From Limanda limanda (taxonomy: Eukaryota > Chordata > Actinopteri > Pleuronectiformes > Pleuronectidae), in assembly GCF_963576545.1 (NCBI RefSeq), contig NC_083638.1, forward strand, positions 32,909,041 to 32,973,040: a stretch of 64,000 nucleotides of DNA. Reading direction: 5' to 3'. Below are positions 1-30,726 of this stretch, piece by piece; position 1 is the first letter of the stretch, and each line of letters opens with the position of its first letter. The position numbers and the translations under genes were made by a program. Below the pieces are notes generated by a model that saw only the letters and a list, made by a program, of their open reading frames with translations, made no database searches and was not told where the DNA came from.

Positions 1-589
1 CCATGACCTTTGACCACTTCCAGCTTGATGTCTGTGTGGTTTTGGTGTGGTGTTCACGGGCAGCTGATATTGGGTCATTGCTGTTTAATTTAATTTATTG
101 GTTCTGGAATATCTGAAGTTCACCACACAACAAATCCTAATAACTTTGATGATCCTCTGACATTTCCCCCCGTGCCACCAGCCCATCAAAATATATAGGG
201 AGGACTTTATCCCTGCTTATGTTTTGTAAGAAGCTATAAAGGTGTATGAGATAACAATGGTAAATGTTTCCTAAAGGAGATGATGAACAGCAGTGAGAAG
301 TTTACTTCATACACCACAAATGCTTCAAAAGCTTATATGAAACTTTGGAATGGTAATGCAAATAAATGATCAGTTATACCAGCTTTTAAAACAGAATTAA
401 TGACAAATAACCAGTTTATAAGCTAATATATCACTGTTTCCCTTTATTCTCTGTTTGGCTTAAAGTATGTTTTGGGTTTCTTAAAATCTTGGCTCTCATT
501 CGTTTTGATGGCATACGTATTCACAAAAACCTTGTGTATTCACAAATCTCTTGTAACAATTCTCCAGCCCTGAGTGGCTGGCAGTAGTG

Positions 590-745
590 ACGTCTGTTTC
601 AGGGTCCCGCACCTTAAATGCGCCTGACGCAGCGTCACATGTCATTCACACACATTACTTCTCACTTCACGAACAAGCTAGACTGATCCTCCGCGTCGAT
701 GCTAACTAGCTACTGTCCAGAGACCGGAGCGGACCACCTCCATAG
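590..745 (+). promoter_or_regulatory. Candidate CpG-rich promoter / untranslated exon ending in a splice donor
   Basis: A local patch denser in CpG than its surroundings (CGTCTG, GCGCCTGACGCAGCGTCAC, CCGCGTCGATG) ends in CATAG followed by GTAAAG at 746, a good donor consensus. It contains no long ORF. It could be an alternative first exon of ccdc102a, because the first coding exon in the window starts at 1825, or it could be a fragment of an unrecognised repeat. The DIRS remnant begins only about 200 bp downstream. The main upstream coding exon of ccdc102a is not in the window, so this cannot be the only promoter unless the transcript is N-terminally truncated. Transcript data are needed to decide. 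Confidence 0.3.
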
Positions 746-944
746 GTAAAGTTTTATTAAAACTAGCTTGCGCATTAACCTCCTAGCAGGCTAACTGCAC
801 CGGGAGCCTGGGTTCAACACACTGCCTGCCACCGGAGCTAGCTAACAGAGTTATCATTCCAGATAATTCGCCTGTCCTTAGAACACCAAACTAAATGGAC
901 CAAGTTGCCAAGCTTCCCTCCACTGTCCACTGACAGCCAAAGCA

Positions 945-1570
945 TCATCCCCTAGGTCTCTCTATGACTTTAAGTGGAGAGTGTTTGAGGATTTGTGTGC
1001 TTAGGCACAGGAAATCCCTTTTTCACTGTCCATTTGGTACAATCTTGTCCTTCCTGCAGTACTTGATTGATGAAAGGTTTTGATTGGCAACTATTTCCAC
1101 TTGCCATGTTGGATTTGATGGAAAACCGGCGGGCCAACACCCCCTGGTTTGTCGTTTTATGAAAGGTGCACAGAGATTGCTGTCCATCTCCAAGCCTATG
1201 TCACCCTATTGGGATCTAGCAGTGGTGCTGGGAGCCCTCACTAGTCATCCCTTTGAACCATTGGATCACGTACACATGAGAACGTTATCCCTGAAGGTGG
1301 CCCTGTTATTGGCTTTGGCTACAGCCAAATATGTGAGATATATTCACGCTATATCTGTACATTTGGCGTGTATGCGGTTCACTCCAGGGAACCTTGGGGT
1401 GATGCTGAGGCAGAATCATGCTCCCAAGTGGAATTGCCAGCTTTTCAGCCACAGCCCTATAGCTCTGCAGAACAGCAGCGTATCCCATAGTGAGACATCT
1501 CACTCATGCTACTCAGTGAAACGGGGTTACGACCGTAACCTAAAGTTATTGTTACTCCCCATTCCCAAAA
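945..1570 (+). mobile_element. Degenerate DIRS-type retrotransposon fragment (tyrosine recombinase region)
   Basis: Translation in more than one frame gives a decayed DIRS tyrosine recombinase. It runs from YDFKWRVFED near 952-990, through FLQYLIDERF (stop), to HVGFDGKPAGQHPLVCRFMK and WDLAVVLGALTSHPFEP (ORF 1084-1590), then SLKVALLLALATAKYVRYIH. The usual family motif is LLALASAKRVGDLHALSV; here the conserved Arg of KRV is Tyr (KYV), so the catalytic pocket is probably lost. The tail after about 1440, which includes ACGGGGTTACGACCGTAACC at 1522-1541, looks like the non-coding DIRS terminus. Stops and frame changes show that it is dead. It sits upstream of the first ccdc102a exon in this window, presumably in an intron. 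DIRS is a retrotransposon, not a virus. Confidence 0.75.
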
Positions 1571-1824
1571 CTTCACACAGAATTCACTGATGAAATTCTC
1601 ACTGATGACTGTCAGCAGTGTGTGACTGTAATGTGTGATAGAGAAATTCTTAAAGTTAGAAGCGTATTAATGTGTATGAGAATGGGTGAATGTGACCTGT
1701 AATGTAAAGCACTTTGATTATTCATTAACACTGGAAAATCAACGGCGCAGTGTATAGTATGCACCTCATATCAGCAAACTAGTATTTTCATCCCATTTTT
1801 ATTCTCTCTCTTTGTCTCTGTCAG

Positions 1825-20524
<18,700 letters not shown>

Positions 20525-20530
20525 CACAGA

Positions 20531-20567
<37 letters not shown>

Positions 20568-21197
20568 TGTGATCCATAATATACTGTTAAGGTGTTGTTA
20601 CTCCGGAGGAAAAAGTTTTTATACTAAAAAATTCCTAATGGTTTTACAACTGGAAGGAGCTCAGCTTGTGAGTGTTTTAAGGACCAATCCAATATTTTTA
20701 AACATTTCACTCGGTGTCAGATCAAATGATCAGTATAAAGTGATTTCGTCAACTGGTTACTGGACAGGATAATGATCACAAATCTGTGGGTTATTAAAAG
20801 ACCAAACAAAAAAACAATGAACCTTTAAACATGAATACGTTTCCACACAGTAGCAGTAAAACATACCTTACCCTTACAAATAACTAATACTAAGACACAC
20901 ACATGCTTGGATATCTATGGGGGGATTATTTTGTTAAAGCTATTTACAGCTATGAGACTGGAAAATTCTAATCTGTATCTAACAGTATAACTATCTCAAT
21001 CAATGTATGTGTAATCAGATTTCATTCCACATTTACAAATGCGATTACGCTCTTGTTTTCTGAATATACATTTCAAGATTCCTGTACAAATTTACAGATG
21101 TCAATGGACACTTGAGATTCCTTTACATGTTTACATATCTGATTACACACATGTTTTATGAATGTGTACAGGATTCTGCAGACATATTCAGAATAAA
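20525..21197 (+). other. ccdc102a: Probable ccdc102a 3' UTR with first candidate polyadenylation signal
   Basis: Non-coding sequence follows the stop codon, beginning with a (CA)n microsatellite at about 20533-20562. The first canonical AATAAA is at 21192-21197. The non-repetitive sequence continues to about 22950, so a longer 3' UTR is possible. The end is not established. Confidence 0.5.
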
Positions 21198-24179
21198 GTG
21201 TGTAAAATCAGTGATGTGGAGGGAAACAAAACTGTAGATAAATCTAACTACACATGGATTGAGATATAGTAACACTACACTCCACTCACATGGCTGTAAA
21301 TAGCTTTACTGCTAGAATGTCCCATATACATTATTACACACACACCAGGAGAAAACCCACCAGGATTGTGACACAAATTATGAGGACATCTGAACAGTTA
21401 CATTCAATAAGAGGATTTTTCTGTGACTTGACAAACGTCCAACAAACCGCACACATCATAGTGTTAACAGTCCTTCTTACTTCATATACCACAAACATTA
21501 CTGCTGTCTTACCTGCACTGGGCTCCTGTATCCAAACAGGCCCCACATCTCCATATCCAATATAAACGCTTTTAACGCAGTTCTGTATATGTCACCTGAT
21601 ATGTCAGATGATATGTCATTTTAAATTGACCTTACTGAATCGGTTCCCATTTAACCACTATTTGTAAATGTGAGAATTCGTCTTTTTCGGATGTATTTTA
21701 AGTTTCCAGTGCTCGGCTTTAGCCTCATTTCAGCTGCGACTTGGATGGAATTATGACCTAAGGATGTATTGAGCAGGAGCTTCCTGTCTACCCAAGTTTT
21801 TTTATTTGTCAGTTACCTATCAGATCCCTCAAACACCTGTTTAGACGGCATGTTAGACAGCAGTCACTTCTACACAGTTCCAAGCTGATGCTGATGCTGA
21901 GGTAAATCCGGATTTAATAACCACAACCTCATCTGAACAAAATCACAGACGGATAAATTAAAGACCACAGCTTCATCTATATTACTTAAAAAACAAACCA
22001 TCAGGGAGGGGGTGAGAAGCTCATTCACATCCATGTCAGCTGCCTTGTGGTCAGTAGAAAGAGATGCATAGAGAAGGTAAGGCAATCCTCAAGCTTGTGG
22101 GTCAGTACTGATGGCTTAGTCCAGTCACTACATTTTTTGCTCAGTGCTTTAAAAAAACGTCACCCGATAAGTTTGAAAAGTTAGAAAATCTTGTGACAAA
22201 GGTGCTAAGTTGGCAAAAGTGCCTGTAAAGTCCTGATAATGTAATATAAATTGTTATGCACCTATTCATTTAGAAAGAGCAGGGAAACTCCGACTGGCCA
22301 ACCAATTGTGTCACTTCAACACTGAGGCAGTCAGTCACAGACGCTCGCCTTTCTGAGACTGTCCTCATCCTGATCTACACTTTACACACCAGTATTCCAG
22401 ACGGCAAGACTAGTTATACATCCAGAGTTCAGTTGTTCTCTTCTGAATTTGGGATGTGCAGGGATGATGCTTTATGCACTGTTTAAATGCTGATATTTAG
22501 TATTTTACAATATTTAAATTTTCCTGGAGAAAAAAAACCTTCAATCCCAAATATGTGTGTCCATTTAATCCCTCAGGATCAGTCTGGGTGTGAAAGCCTC
22601 CTGGGCAGCATTTAGAATATTATGGGATAATGAAACTCACTAAAGCCCAGGCTCTCTCATGACGAGCCTCATATTCAACACTAGGAGGATTTTTGGATTC
22701 ACTGGGTGCTGGACTGAGGTGTTAATGATGCTGAGGTAAATCTCCTGTGTGTGAAGGAGCTCCAGTGGATGGATGCAGTTGTAAAATCAACAGAACATTC
22801 ATAAATCCTCCGCCACCACCATTCAACAGCCACTCTGTGATGCTGGAGAGGGACCAATATATTCTGTAGGATTCTGAACTATTTATGTTGTTATGGTTTA
22901 GTTTTATAAATGATCTGTACCACAGTGGTTTTGTATTAGCTCTATAAATGTCAACTGTAAATACAAAGAAAATTTGTCAAGAGTCTTTTTTTTCTCCATG
23001 CTTTATCATTGTGTGTGTGTGTGTGTCAGTGTTTGCCTGTCTGCCCTTTATTTGTCGGGCACTTTCTTCTCTATACAAACCAAACATTGCCATGTTGTGC
23101 TCCATGTTCACAGACAGTCTCAACAGTCAAAGGCGTCTTCCACTGAAAACAGCTGAGAGGAGAGTTAAAAGATGCTAAATCAAAACAATAAGTCAATGTT
23201 ATGTGATTCAATGTTAGTATAAAAAAAAATTGCTGGTCCAGGAGCAGTAATGAGAAATGTTTTTAAGTTTCTATTTAAATAAATACAGGTAACTTCTATG
23301 GTAAAATAGTAGACAGAATGATTACAGTAATTAAGGCGAGGGTAAGAACAATAGAGGAAAAATTTGAGAAAAAGGGTTGGAACAAGTCAGAGTGATAAAC
23401 CCACACACACTCTTGTGGTGTGCTTGGCAGTGCAGACTAGTGTACTGTAGGGCCAACAGAGTAATGAGACTGAAGCTCAGCCTAACTCCCCACACAGGAT
23501 GGGGGAGCAGCTCACATCTCCCTCTGAGATCATATTCATTACTGTGTCTGAGAAAGAGGCCAAGACGTATAATGAAGGTTTTATCCTTGTGTAGGCCTTC
23601 TGTTTGAGGACTGAGACTTGTCTTTTAGGAGCACGATCATAGATTAGGATCGAGGTTTGACATTTAGCTGAGATGCTTAAGGTTAGGTTTATTTCATATG
23701 GCAATAAGTGTCCTCACAAAGATACAATTGCAAAGTAAAGTGTGCTGGCTTTGCATAAAGCAAATAGTTGTGTATTGACACGTCAGACATACAAACTTGT
23801 ACAAGTATCCTATAGTGCCCTTGGGATAAACACACCCACATACTCAAGCTGCTAGCTGTGGATAATGGTGTTTGTGTGTTAATGTTTAGCTTGATCCCAT
23901 GAGTACAGTAGAGAAGATAATTCTGAATAATGTTGGCTAAGCATACACTGTAATGTGCTGAGGCTGTGTGGTGTTCAGTGTATGTGCTGGAGGTGGTGTT
24001 TTTTTCGACTTTGATTTCCACAGATGTGTGTGTATATCAAGCCTGGGGCCTAGTTCATTATGTTAATTTCCACACTGTCTTTCTCATTAGGCCAGTAATG
24101 GTTGGCAGCAGGAAGGCAGAACATTACATTGATCCTTCTATAATTATTCTGCAGCTACCAGAATCCCCTTGTGTGCTTG

Positions 24180-24226
<47 letters not shown>

Positions 24227-24600
24227 TGTGTCTGTGTCTGTGTGTCTGTCCGTACACAAGTATCAATACAATATACACCCAATGTGAAATTAGTCTTTCT
24301 TTTGTGAATAGGAATTGAATCATGGACTGTAGCTGTAATGATAGGATCCCTCTTCCTTTCCATTCATTTTATTACACTTAATTGCTCTCTGTCTCTTTTG
24401 TAATAAATCAATTTGAGCTTGGCTGCATATGAACAAGGCCAATAAATGATCTTGATGCACACACATAGGTCACTGCCAGTGGTACTGGTTGTCTGTTTGC
24501 CAGCTGAGAAACACAAAAGGACAAGATTTATCAGCCTAATTTTTCTTATCATTGTTGGCGGCATATTTTAGCATTTTCAATGTGAAGGTTCCGGGGAAGA
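21198..24600. other. Distal 3' UTR or intergenic DNA without recognised genes
   Basis: Only short chance ORFs are present. A (TG)n tract lies at 24184-24245 with short TG runs near 23010-23030. No splice-bounded coding exon or recognisable transposon protein was seen. The 22260-22950 part is non-repetitive and could be distal 3' UTR of ccdc102a. Confidence 0.5.
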
Positions 24601-24604
24601 GGTT

Positions 24605-25030
24605 AAGGCAGTAACATGTATTGATGAGACATTAATATGATAAAGAAGGAGAAGAGGAAAGAGAAGCTCCATGTGTCATGTGTCCCCCGACTAGACCTAT
24701 ACAGCATAACTAAGACCAGTTCCAAGACAAACCTGAGCTAGCTCTTACTATGAGCTTCATCAAAAAAAGGAAGGTCTTAAGCCTACTCCTAAACGTACAG
24801 ATGGTGTCTGCCTCCCGAACTGAAAGTGGGAGATGATTCCACAGGAGATGGGCTTGATGGCTGAATGCTCTGGCTCCTACTCTGCTTGTAGATACTTTAG
24901 GGACGACAAGTAAGCCTGAATTTTGGGAACTCAGTGCTCTAGTGTTTTGGACAAGCTGAGTCTTTAACGACCTACTGCACGACTCTTTTGTGTGGTTCTC
25001 TCTGACGATGTGGCCTAAAGGGAGCATATG
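24605..25030 (-). mobile_element. L2-type LINE 3' fragment, antisense (left part)
   Basis: The minus-strand ORF 24710-25045 reads LSSQNSGLLVVPKVSTSRVG, ARAFSHQAHLLWNHLPLSVR and TFRSRLKTFLF, the conserved C-terminus of L2/CR1-like reverse transcriptase ORFs (usually ...GDRAFSVAGPKLWNSLPL ... FKSRLKTFLF). The non-coding flank 24605-24710 is the probable 3' UTR. The fragment is cut at 25031 by a Tc1 element and continues for about 110 bp at 26101. Confidence 0.75.
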
Positions 25031-26100
25031 TACAGTTGGAAGCAAAATTATTCAATCCCCATTGCACATTAGGTTTATTGGCAAAATATACAATTTCTCA
25101 GCTGTTTGCAATAAACAAATTACACAAGAACTGTTTAAGTAGTTCAATGAAACTAATATTACAATCATTTTTATCCAAATTCAACACAAAATGCTACTTT
25201 TAATGACTACCGCAGTCTCAAAATTATTCAACCCCTTAATGACAAGGATCTTCAGTACTTAGTAGAGCACCCTTTTGCTTCATCACAGATAGCATGACGT
25301 TTTTTCCTAAGATTTCCTGATACTTGACTGAGTCCATCTTGCCCTCCACACGCTGCAGGTTTCCAGTGCCAGAGGCAGCAAAGCAGCCCCAGAGCATCAC
25401 TGAGCCATGCTTCAATCTAGGCAGGGTGTTCTTTTCAGCATATGCTTCATTCTTCTTCCTCCAGACATACCACTGATCCATAGGCCCGAAAAGTTCCAGT
25501 TTTGTCACATCGCTCCACGGAACAGAATTCCAAAACTTTGGTGGCTTATTAATATGGTTTCCAGCATATTTGAGCCGTCATTTCTTGTGCTTTTGGGTCA
25601 GTAGTGGTGTACGACTTGGAGTCCGGGCATGGAACCCTTCAGTGTTTAGTATGTGCCTTACTGTGCAAACTGAAACCTCAGTGCCTGCTGCCACCAAGTC
25701 TTGCTGCAGGTGTTTTGCAGATTTTGGATCACTTGCCTCCTCAGGAATCTGGTGGCAGCCGCTGATAGCTTCCTCTTTCTGCCACGTCCAGGTAGTGTAA
25801 CCACCGTTCCTTCAACTCTGAACTTGTGACCTATGCTTCTAACTGTATCTCTAGGGACATTCAGTGCTTTTGCTATCTTTTTGTATCCTTTTCCTTGTTT
25901 GTGCAAGGCAATGATATCTTCTTTGAACTTTTGGGACAATTCTTTTGACTTTTGGATAAAAACCATGGTAATATCAGTATTATTGAACTATTTCAACTGT
26001 TTTTGTCTACGTTGTTTATTGCAAACAGCTAAAAAAATTTACAATTTGCCAAAAATGCCTGATACGCAATGCGGGTTGAATAATTTTGTTTGTAACTATA
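25031..26100 (-). mobile_element. Internally deleted Tc1-like transposon
   Basis: The 1070-bp element is flanked by TA on both sides (25031-25032, 26099-26100). Its terminal inverted repeats of about 85 bp are imperfect; both contain GCAAAATTATTCAA or ACAAAATTATTCAA and CAGCTGTTTGCAATAAACAA or its close match. The transposase is encoded on the minus strand. It interrupts the antisense L2-type LINE, so it is younger than that LINE. Typical relatives are 1.3-1.6 kb, so about 300 bp of the coding region is missing. Confidence 0.9.
25236..25966 (-). pseudogene. Tc1 transposase pseudogene, frameshifted and deleted
   Basis: The first part (25658-25966) has the N-terminal helix-turn-helix (KEDIIALHKQGKGYKKIAKA, LNVPRDTVRSIGHKFR) and the GRPR-like GRGRKRKLS. 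After a frameshift, the part reading PKFWNSVPWSDVTKLELFG keeps the first catalytic Asp (SDVT for the usual SDET). Then HGSVMLWGCFAASGTGNLQ and EILGKNVMLSV are joined directly to a C-terminal-like MKQKG. The second Asp (DNDPKH block) and the final catalytic Asp/Glu are deleted, so it cannot be active. Confidence 0.88.
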
Positions 26101-26215
26101 GGTAAAAAGTATCTGCCCAAGGACAGAACCTTTTGGAATTCCATGATTAACTTTTGTGTGAATGGAGGAGTCATTGTTAACATAAAACAAATTGTCTAAA
26201 CATGTCTATGAAGCC
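26101..26215 (-). mobile_element. L2-type LINE fragment, antisense (right part)
   Basis: Sequence containing AGGACAGAACCTTTTGGAAT and AACTTTTGTGTGAATGGAGG resumes after the Tc1 element and resembles an inner segment of the same antisense LINE family. It ends near the start of a sense-orientation L2 fragment, giving a head-to-head arrangement. Confidence 0.5.
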
Positions 26216-26233
26216 TGATTAATCTAATCACTT

Positions 26234-27575
26234 AGTTCAACTTCAGGATTGTCTCAAGAACATCAAGGCCTGGATGACCCAGAACTTCTTACTTCTAAAT
26301 TTAGACTAAACTGAGGTCATTGTAATTGGCGCTCAACATCTCAGAGAAACACTGTCTGACTTGGATGGTGTTAGTTTGGCCCCTAGCTGCCATGTGAGGA
26401 ACCTCGGAGTTATGTTTGACCAGGACACGTCATTAAAACATTTAAACAAGTCTCTAGGACAGCTTTATTCCACCTACGCAATATCAAGAAAATTGGAAAC
26501 ATCCTGTCTCAGAAGGATGCTGAGAAACTAGCTCCAGGCATTTGTTACCTCTAGACTGGATTACTGTAATTCTTTATTATCAGGATGTCCCAGTACGTCT
26601 GTTGAAAGCCTCCATTTGGTCCAAAATGCTGCAGCACGAGTGCTGACAGGAACTTGAAGGAGAGATCATGTTACGCCTGTCTTAGCTTCTCTGCATTGGC
26701 TCCATGTAAAATTCAGAATAGAATTCAATATCCTGCTCCTCACATATCAAGCCCTTAACAATCAAGGCCCTTCATATATCAAAGAGCTCATAGCACAATA
26801 TTTTTCAAATACATCACTTTGCTCTTTTGCTCCAAAACACAGGCTCTCCTGTGGATTCAAGTGTCTGTAAGAGCAGAATGGGAGGTAGAGCATACAGCTA
26901 CCAGGCTCCTCTCCTATGGAACCAGCTCCCACTCTGGGTTTGGGAAGCAGACACCATCTCTACATTTAAGGTTAAACTTAAAACCTTCCTTTTTGATAAA
27001 GCCTAAAGTTAGGGTTAGATCAGGTGAGTCCTGAACTATCCCTTAGTTATACTGCTGTAGGTGTGACTGCTGGGGGAACTCCCATCATGCACTGAGCACT
27101 TATCCCCTTCTTTCTGTCCCACATTTATTTATTTTACTACATGTCACTATCTTTGTGTTGTTTCCCTCTCGCATAGCTGCTATCATTAATAGCATCTTTC
27201 CATCCCTATTATTGTTTTCATTATAACTAGTCAGAGCTGAAACCTGATGCTGTTCCTCTTCTCTCTCTCTCCTCAACCTCCCCCCTATTTCTCTCTCTTC
27301 TCTCTCTTCTTTTCCACCCATCTCCCCTCTCCTCCACATTTTCCCATTCACCCCAACCGGTCGTGGCAGATGGCCGCACACATTGAGTCTGGTTCTGTTA
27401 GAGGTGTCTTCAGGTTAATGAAGGAGTGGTTTTCTCTCCACAGTCGCCAAAGTGCTGCTCATTGTGAGAACTGTTGGGTTTCTAAAATGTTTAAGTTCTT
27501 GACCATCTATGCAAAGTGCTTTGAGATAATGTATATTATGATTTGGCGCTATACAAATAAATGTAATTAATATTG
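26234..27575 (+). mobile_element. L2-type LINE, 3' half, degenerate
   Basis: Read across several frames it encodes DCLKNIKAWMTQNFL, RNLGVMFDQDTSLKH, TSRLDYCNSLLSGCP, LHLVQNAAARVLTGT, VTPVLASLHWLHVKFRIEF, ALNNQGPSYIKEL and TFKVKLKTFLFDKA, the C-terminal half of an L2-type ORF2. The 3' UTR runs to TTTGGCGCTATACAAATAAA near 27543-27562, the typical 3' end of this family. Stops and frameshifts throughout; 5'-truncated. Confidence 0.85.
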
Positions 27576-29110
27576 AATTTAGTTGTACTACAAATAGGTT
27601 CCACAGAAATGTCTCCACCATGAAAAACAGCAAAAGCAGTCTTTGAGGGACATTTCTTTCTATTTCACACTCCACACATGAGAAAAAAAAGGAAGAATTG
27701 GAGGATACATTGAAACAATTTCACTTCCAGCATTCCCACTCTAACAATAAGCAAACTCGAAACTGAATTGATAAAGAAAAAGATAACTGAAAAATACCAT
27801 TCATCAAGAGACCCAATTTCTCATGCAATGGACAGGATTGAACTATTCCAAATACATGGATAGCTCTGGAGAAGAAACAAAAAATTATGAAATAAACTGT
27901 TGTTTGTGACTGCTATAAAAGTATCTATAGCTCAGACAATATCACAAATATTCAAACATCCACTCTGTCCTCGATAACATTAAACTTCTCCAAAGAGCAA
28001 GATCTTATTGGATTCAAGCCACAACCTCAGTAGAAAAAGCCATTTTCACCATACCCAACAATCAGCCGCCCAACTGTGTAATATGGTATAAAGAACCATA
28101 GCCATTCAAATGAATACTGCCCTTATCTAAGTTCTGCACAAAACCAACATAGACCAAACCCTCACCTGCATAGGATTCATAAAGGGATTAACTCATCCAC
28201 AACTGATGCACAACCTGTTCAACTTCATTGGTTCATCTCAGAGAAACCACCATAACACCAAACGTGGTAATTTGGTCTGTATTTATATAGCGCTTTTTTA
28301 GTTTTGATGACCACTCAAAGTGCTTACATTAACACACACATTTATACAGTGCATCTATGGGCAGCACATTTTCTCTATGAGAAGGGGCAATTTGGGATTG
28401 AAACCACCGGCCTTCTGGTTAAAGGACGACCGCTCTAACCCCTGAGCCACAGCCTGATCATTGAATGAAAAAAACATCATCAAATTACTGGTCATCTGTT
28501 TGCTACCATCAAGACATTTGGTTTTGGGCAGTTCACTTAAATCTTTCCACACTTCCCCAGTTATCACCAACAATCACCCGTTGTTCATATCAACACCCTG
28601 CTGAAGCAAGTTAATGGTCGTTATTGAGTCCTGATGGGTTTACCATGTTTTAACTCAACTTGAGTTCATAGCGAATAACTGTAGGTTTCAAAATTAGCAA
28701 CATCATGGAGTTGAATAATTGTGTCATTGCAGTATAAGCAAAATATTGGTCTTCTTTGTTCGTTTACTCTATTGTTTATCTGAAAAATTACTTAACTTAA
28801 AATCTATAGCGCTGCACAAAAGTACGAATGTGGATGAAAATAAATGGGGTCGAAACTGTAGTCGGGTGTAGTTCTTTTCCAGAAGAGGTAAACAAGTTAC
28901 AACAGTAGGGGATGTGATGTCTTGAGAGCATGGAACACTTATGGCACGTGCAGTGAATGCATTAAGATCCAATCCATCTGCTTATTCCTGAGGAATCAGA
29001 AACTGGTCCAGATTTCCTCTGTTTCAAAATGACATGAGACATGACATAATACCTGTGGGATTATGTGAGTGGTTGAGGTATTAAACATGAAGTCGACAAG
29101 TCAAGGTAGT
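27576..29110. other. A/T-rich non-coding stretch with one SINE copy
   Basis: 27576-28260 is A-rich, without recognisable coding potential. 28262-28460 is an antisense tRNA-head SINE. 28461-29110 shows nothing recognisable. Confidence 0.5.
28262..28460 (-). repeat. tRNA-head SINE, antisense, longer copy
   Basis: It begins with the tail TTTATATAGCGCTTTTTTAG and GATGACCACTCAAAGTGCTT, continues with the body and ends with the head GGCCTTCTGGTTAAAGGACG and CTCTAACCCCTGAGCCACAG. It includes a fuller tail than the 12.7-kb copy. Confidence 0.65.
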
Positions 29111-29114
29111 CCAG

Positions 29115-29765
29115 ATCCCTAGTGCTGAAGAAAGGAAAGACCACCAACAAGCTCCGCTTCGCACTTGGCAGCACCCTGACAAAATCCACAACCGAGAAAC
29201 CGTTGAAGAGCTTGGGAAAGGTGTTTGACTGCAGCCTGAGAGACACAGCATTCATCAGCTACCAGGACCACCTTCTCCGGCCTGCTAGCAACGGCACAAT
29301 ACTGAAAGTTGACCTGGGGAAGCAACTGAAGTTCCCAGCAACTGTTGCCACAACAGCGTAAAGGCCAGACATGTCTCCGATCTCGGAAGCCTGCAAGCAG
29401 GTAATTCTCCTAGAACTCACCATTCCCTGGGAGGACAGTTTCTAGGAGACCAACAAGAGAAAGAGGGCAAGGTATGCTGAGCTAGTCGATGAGTGCCAAA
29501 GCAATGAGTGGCGAATGAGGTGCGAGCCCATCGAAGTGGGTTGCAGAGGGTTTGCAGGCCAATCTCTCTTCAGTGCCTGCCCTACAGCATGCTGGGCATC
29601 ACAGGAGCCAGTAGACGAAGGGCCATGAAGGTGACCACCGTGGCAGAAGAAATTGCCCCAAGGTGGCTGGGGATCAGGAGAGGACAGCCGTGGGTGGGGT
29701 AGCGCTACCTGGACAAAAGCCGAGGCTTGATCAACCCAAGTTGGGTCGAATGGGTGAAGGTGTCT
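29115..29765 (+). pseudogene. R2/R4-type LINE fragment with endonuclease-region remnant
   Basis: The + strand reads TEKPLKSLGKVFDCSLRDTA (from the reverse transcriptase connector), then after an internal deletion RPDMSPISEACKQVILLELT, IPWEDSF, NKRKRARYAELVDECQSNEW and CEPIEVGCRGFAGQSLF. The PD ... ELT ... E spacing fits the restriction-like endonuclease at the C-terminus of this LINE group. At least one in-frame stop and a frameshift occur. It is probably the same family as the antisense fragment at 13.3-13.9 kb. Confidence 0.7.
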
Positions 29766-30384
29766 GATTGTTGAAAGACCCGAAACACCCAATGACCCCA
29801 GTTAACATCACTTAAGATGTGTCCAGGTGCATCACAAGGTCATGTGTTTCACAAGTCTATATGTCCCAAACTAGCAAACCAGACATAATTCCTATTATCA
29901 AAACTGAATGATGATGATGATGACACGTTCAGATAAATCATGACAGCATATGTTTTATATATAATAAGTTTAACAATTCAGTCACTTTCAATCTATCTAT
30001 CTAATGGCACCATAATTTAATTAAATCATCTAGTTAATCCTTACAAACAAATGACTAAGATCAACCATTTATATTTTCATACTAGATAAGCATCAGAATA
30101 GCATGGTCTATGCAGTCAATGTCCAACTCCTGTAAATGATATTAGCAGCTGAGGAATGCTGATAGCATAAGAGAAGAGCTCCTCATATGGAAATCTCTGG
30201 AGGGGGGTGGAGCAGTAGGATACCTTACCCTGTATTAATTCCACGGAGGAGGTGTCCGTGTTTACAGCGCATCGACACTGGGGTCGGCCCTTATCACAAA
30301 AGCTCTCTCAGGGTCTTTGTCTGTTTCTTCTATGTGCATGGCACTCTTGCTCACGGTAAATTCTGCGGAGAAGCTCCAAAGAGA

Positions 30385-30386
<2 letters not shown>

Positions 30387-30456
<70 letters not shown>

Positions 30457-30672
30457 CTATTGCACTTCTGTCCGTCCTGGGAGAGGGATCCCTCACATGT
30501 GGCTCTCTCTGAGGTTTCTACATATTTGTACCTGTTAAAATGGTTTTTAGTAGTTTTTCCTTACTCTTGTTGAGGGTTTAGGACAGAGGATGTCACACAA
30601 TGTTATAGCCCTATGAGACGAATTGTTATTTGTGAATGTGGGCTATACAAATAAAATAAATTTGATTGATTG

Positions 30673-30722
<50 letters not shown>
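30387..30722 (+). repeat. LINE 3' tail flanked by two (TG)n microsatellites
   Basis: (TG)n occupies 30387-30454. 30455-30674 carries CTGGGAGAGGGATCCCTCAC, GGACAGAGGATGTCACACAA and GGGCTATACAAATAAAATAA, ending in a TTGATTGATTGA tail, as in the 3' end of a fish non-LTR retrotransposon. (TG)n resumes at 30675-30722. A second, deleted copy is at 49930-50090. Confidence 0.6.

Positions 30723-30726
<4 letters not shown>

Noticed and set aside
1084..1590. 168-residue ORF as a new host gene
   Set aside because: The sequence is a DIRS recombinase fragment; the homologous region extends upstream in another frame and across stops.
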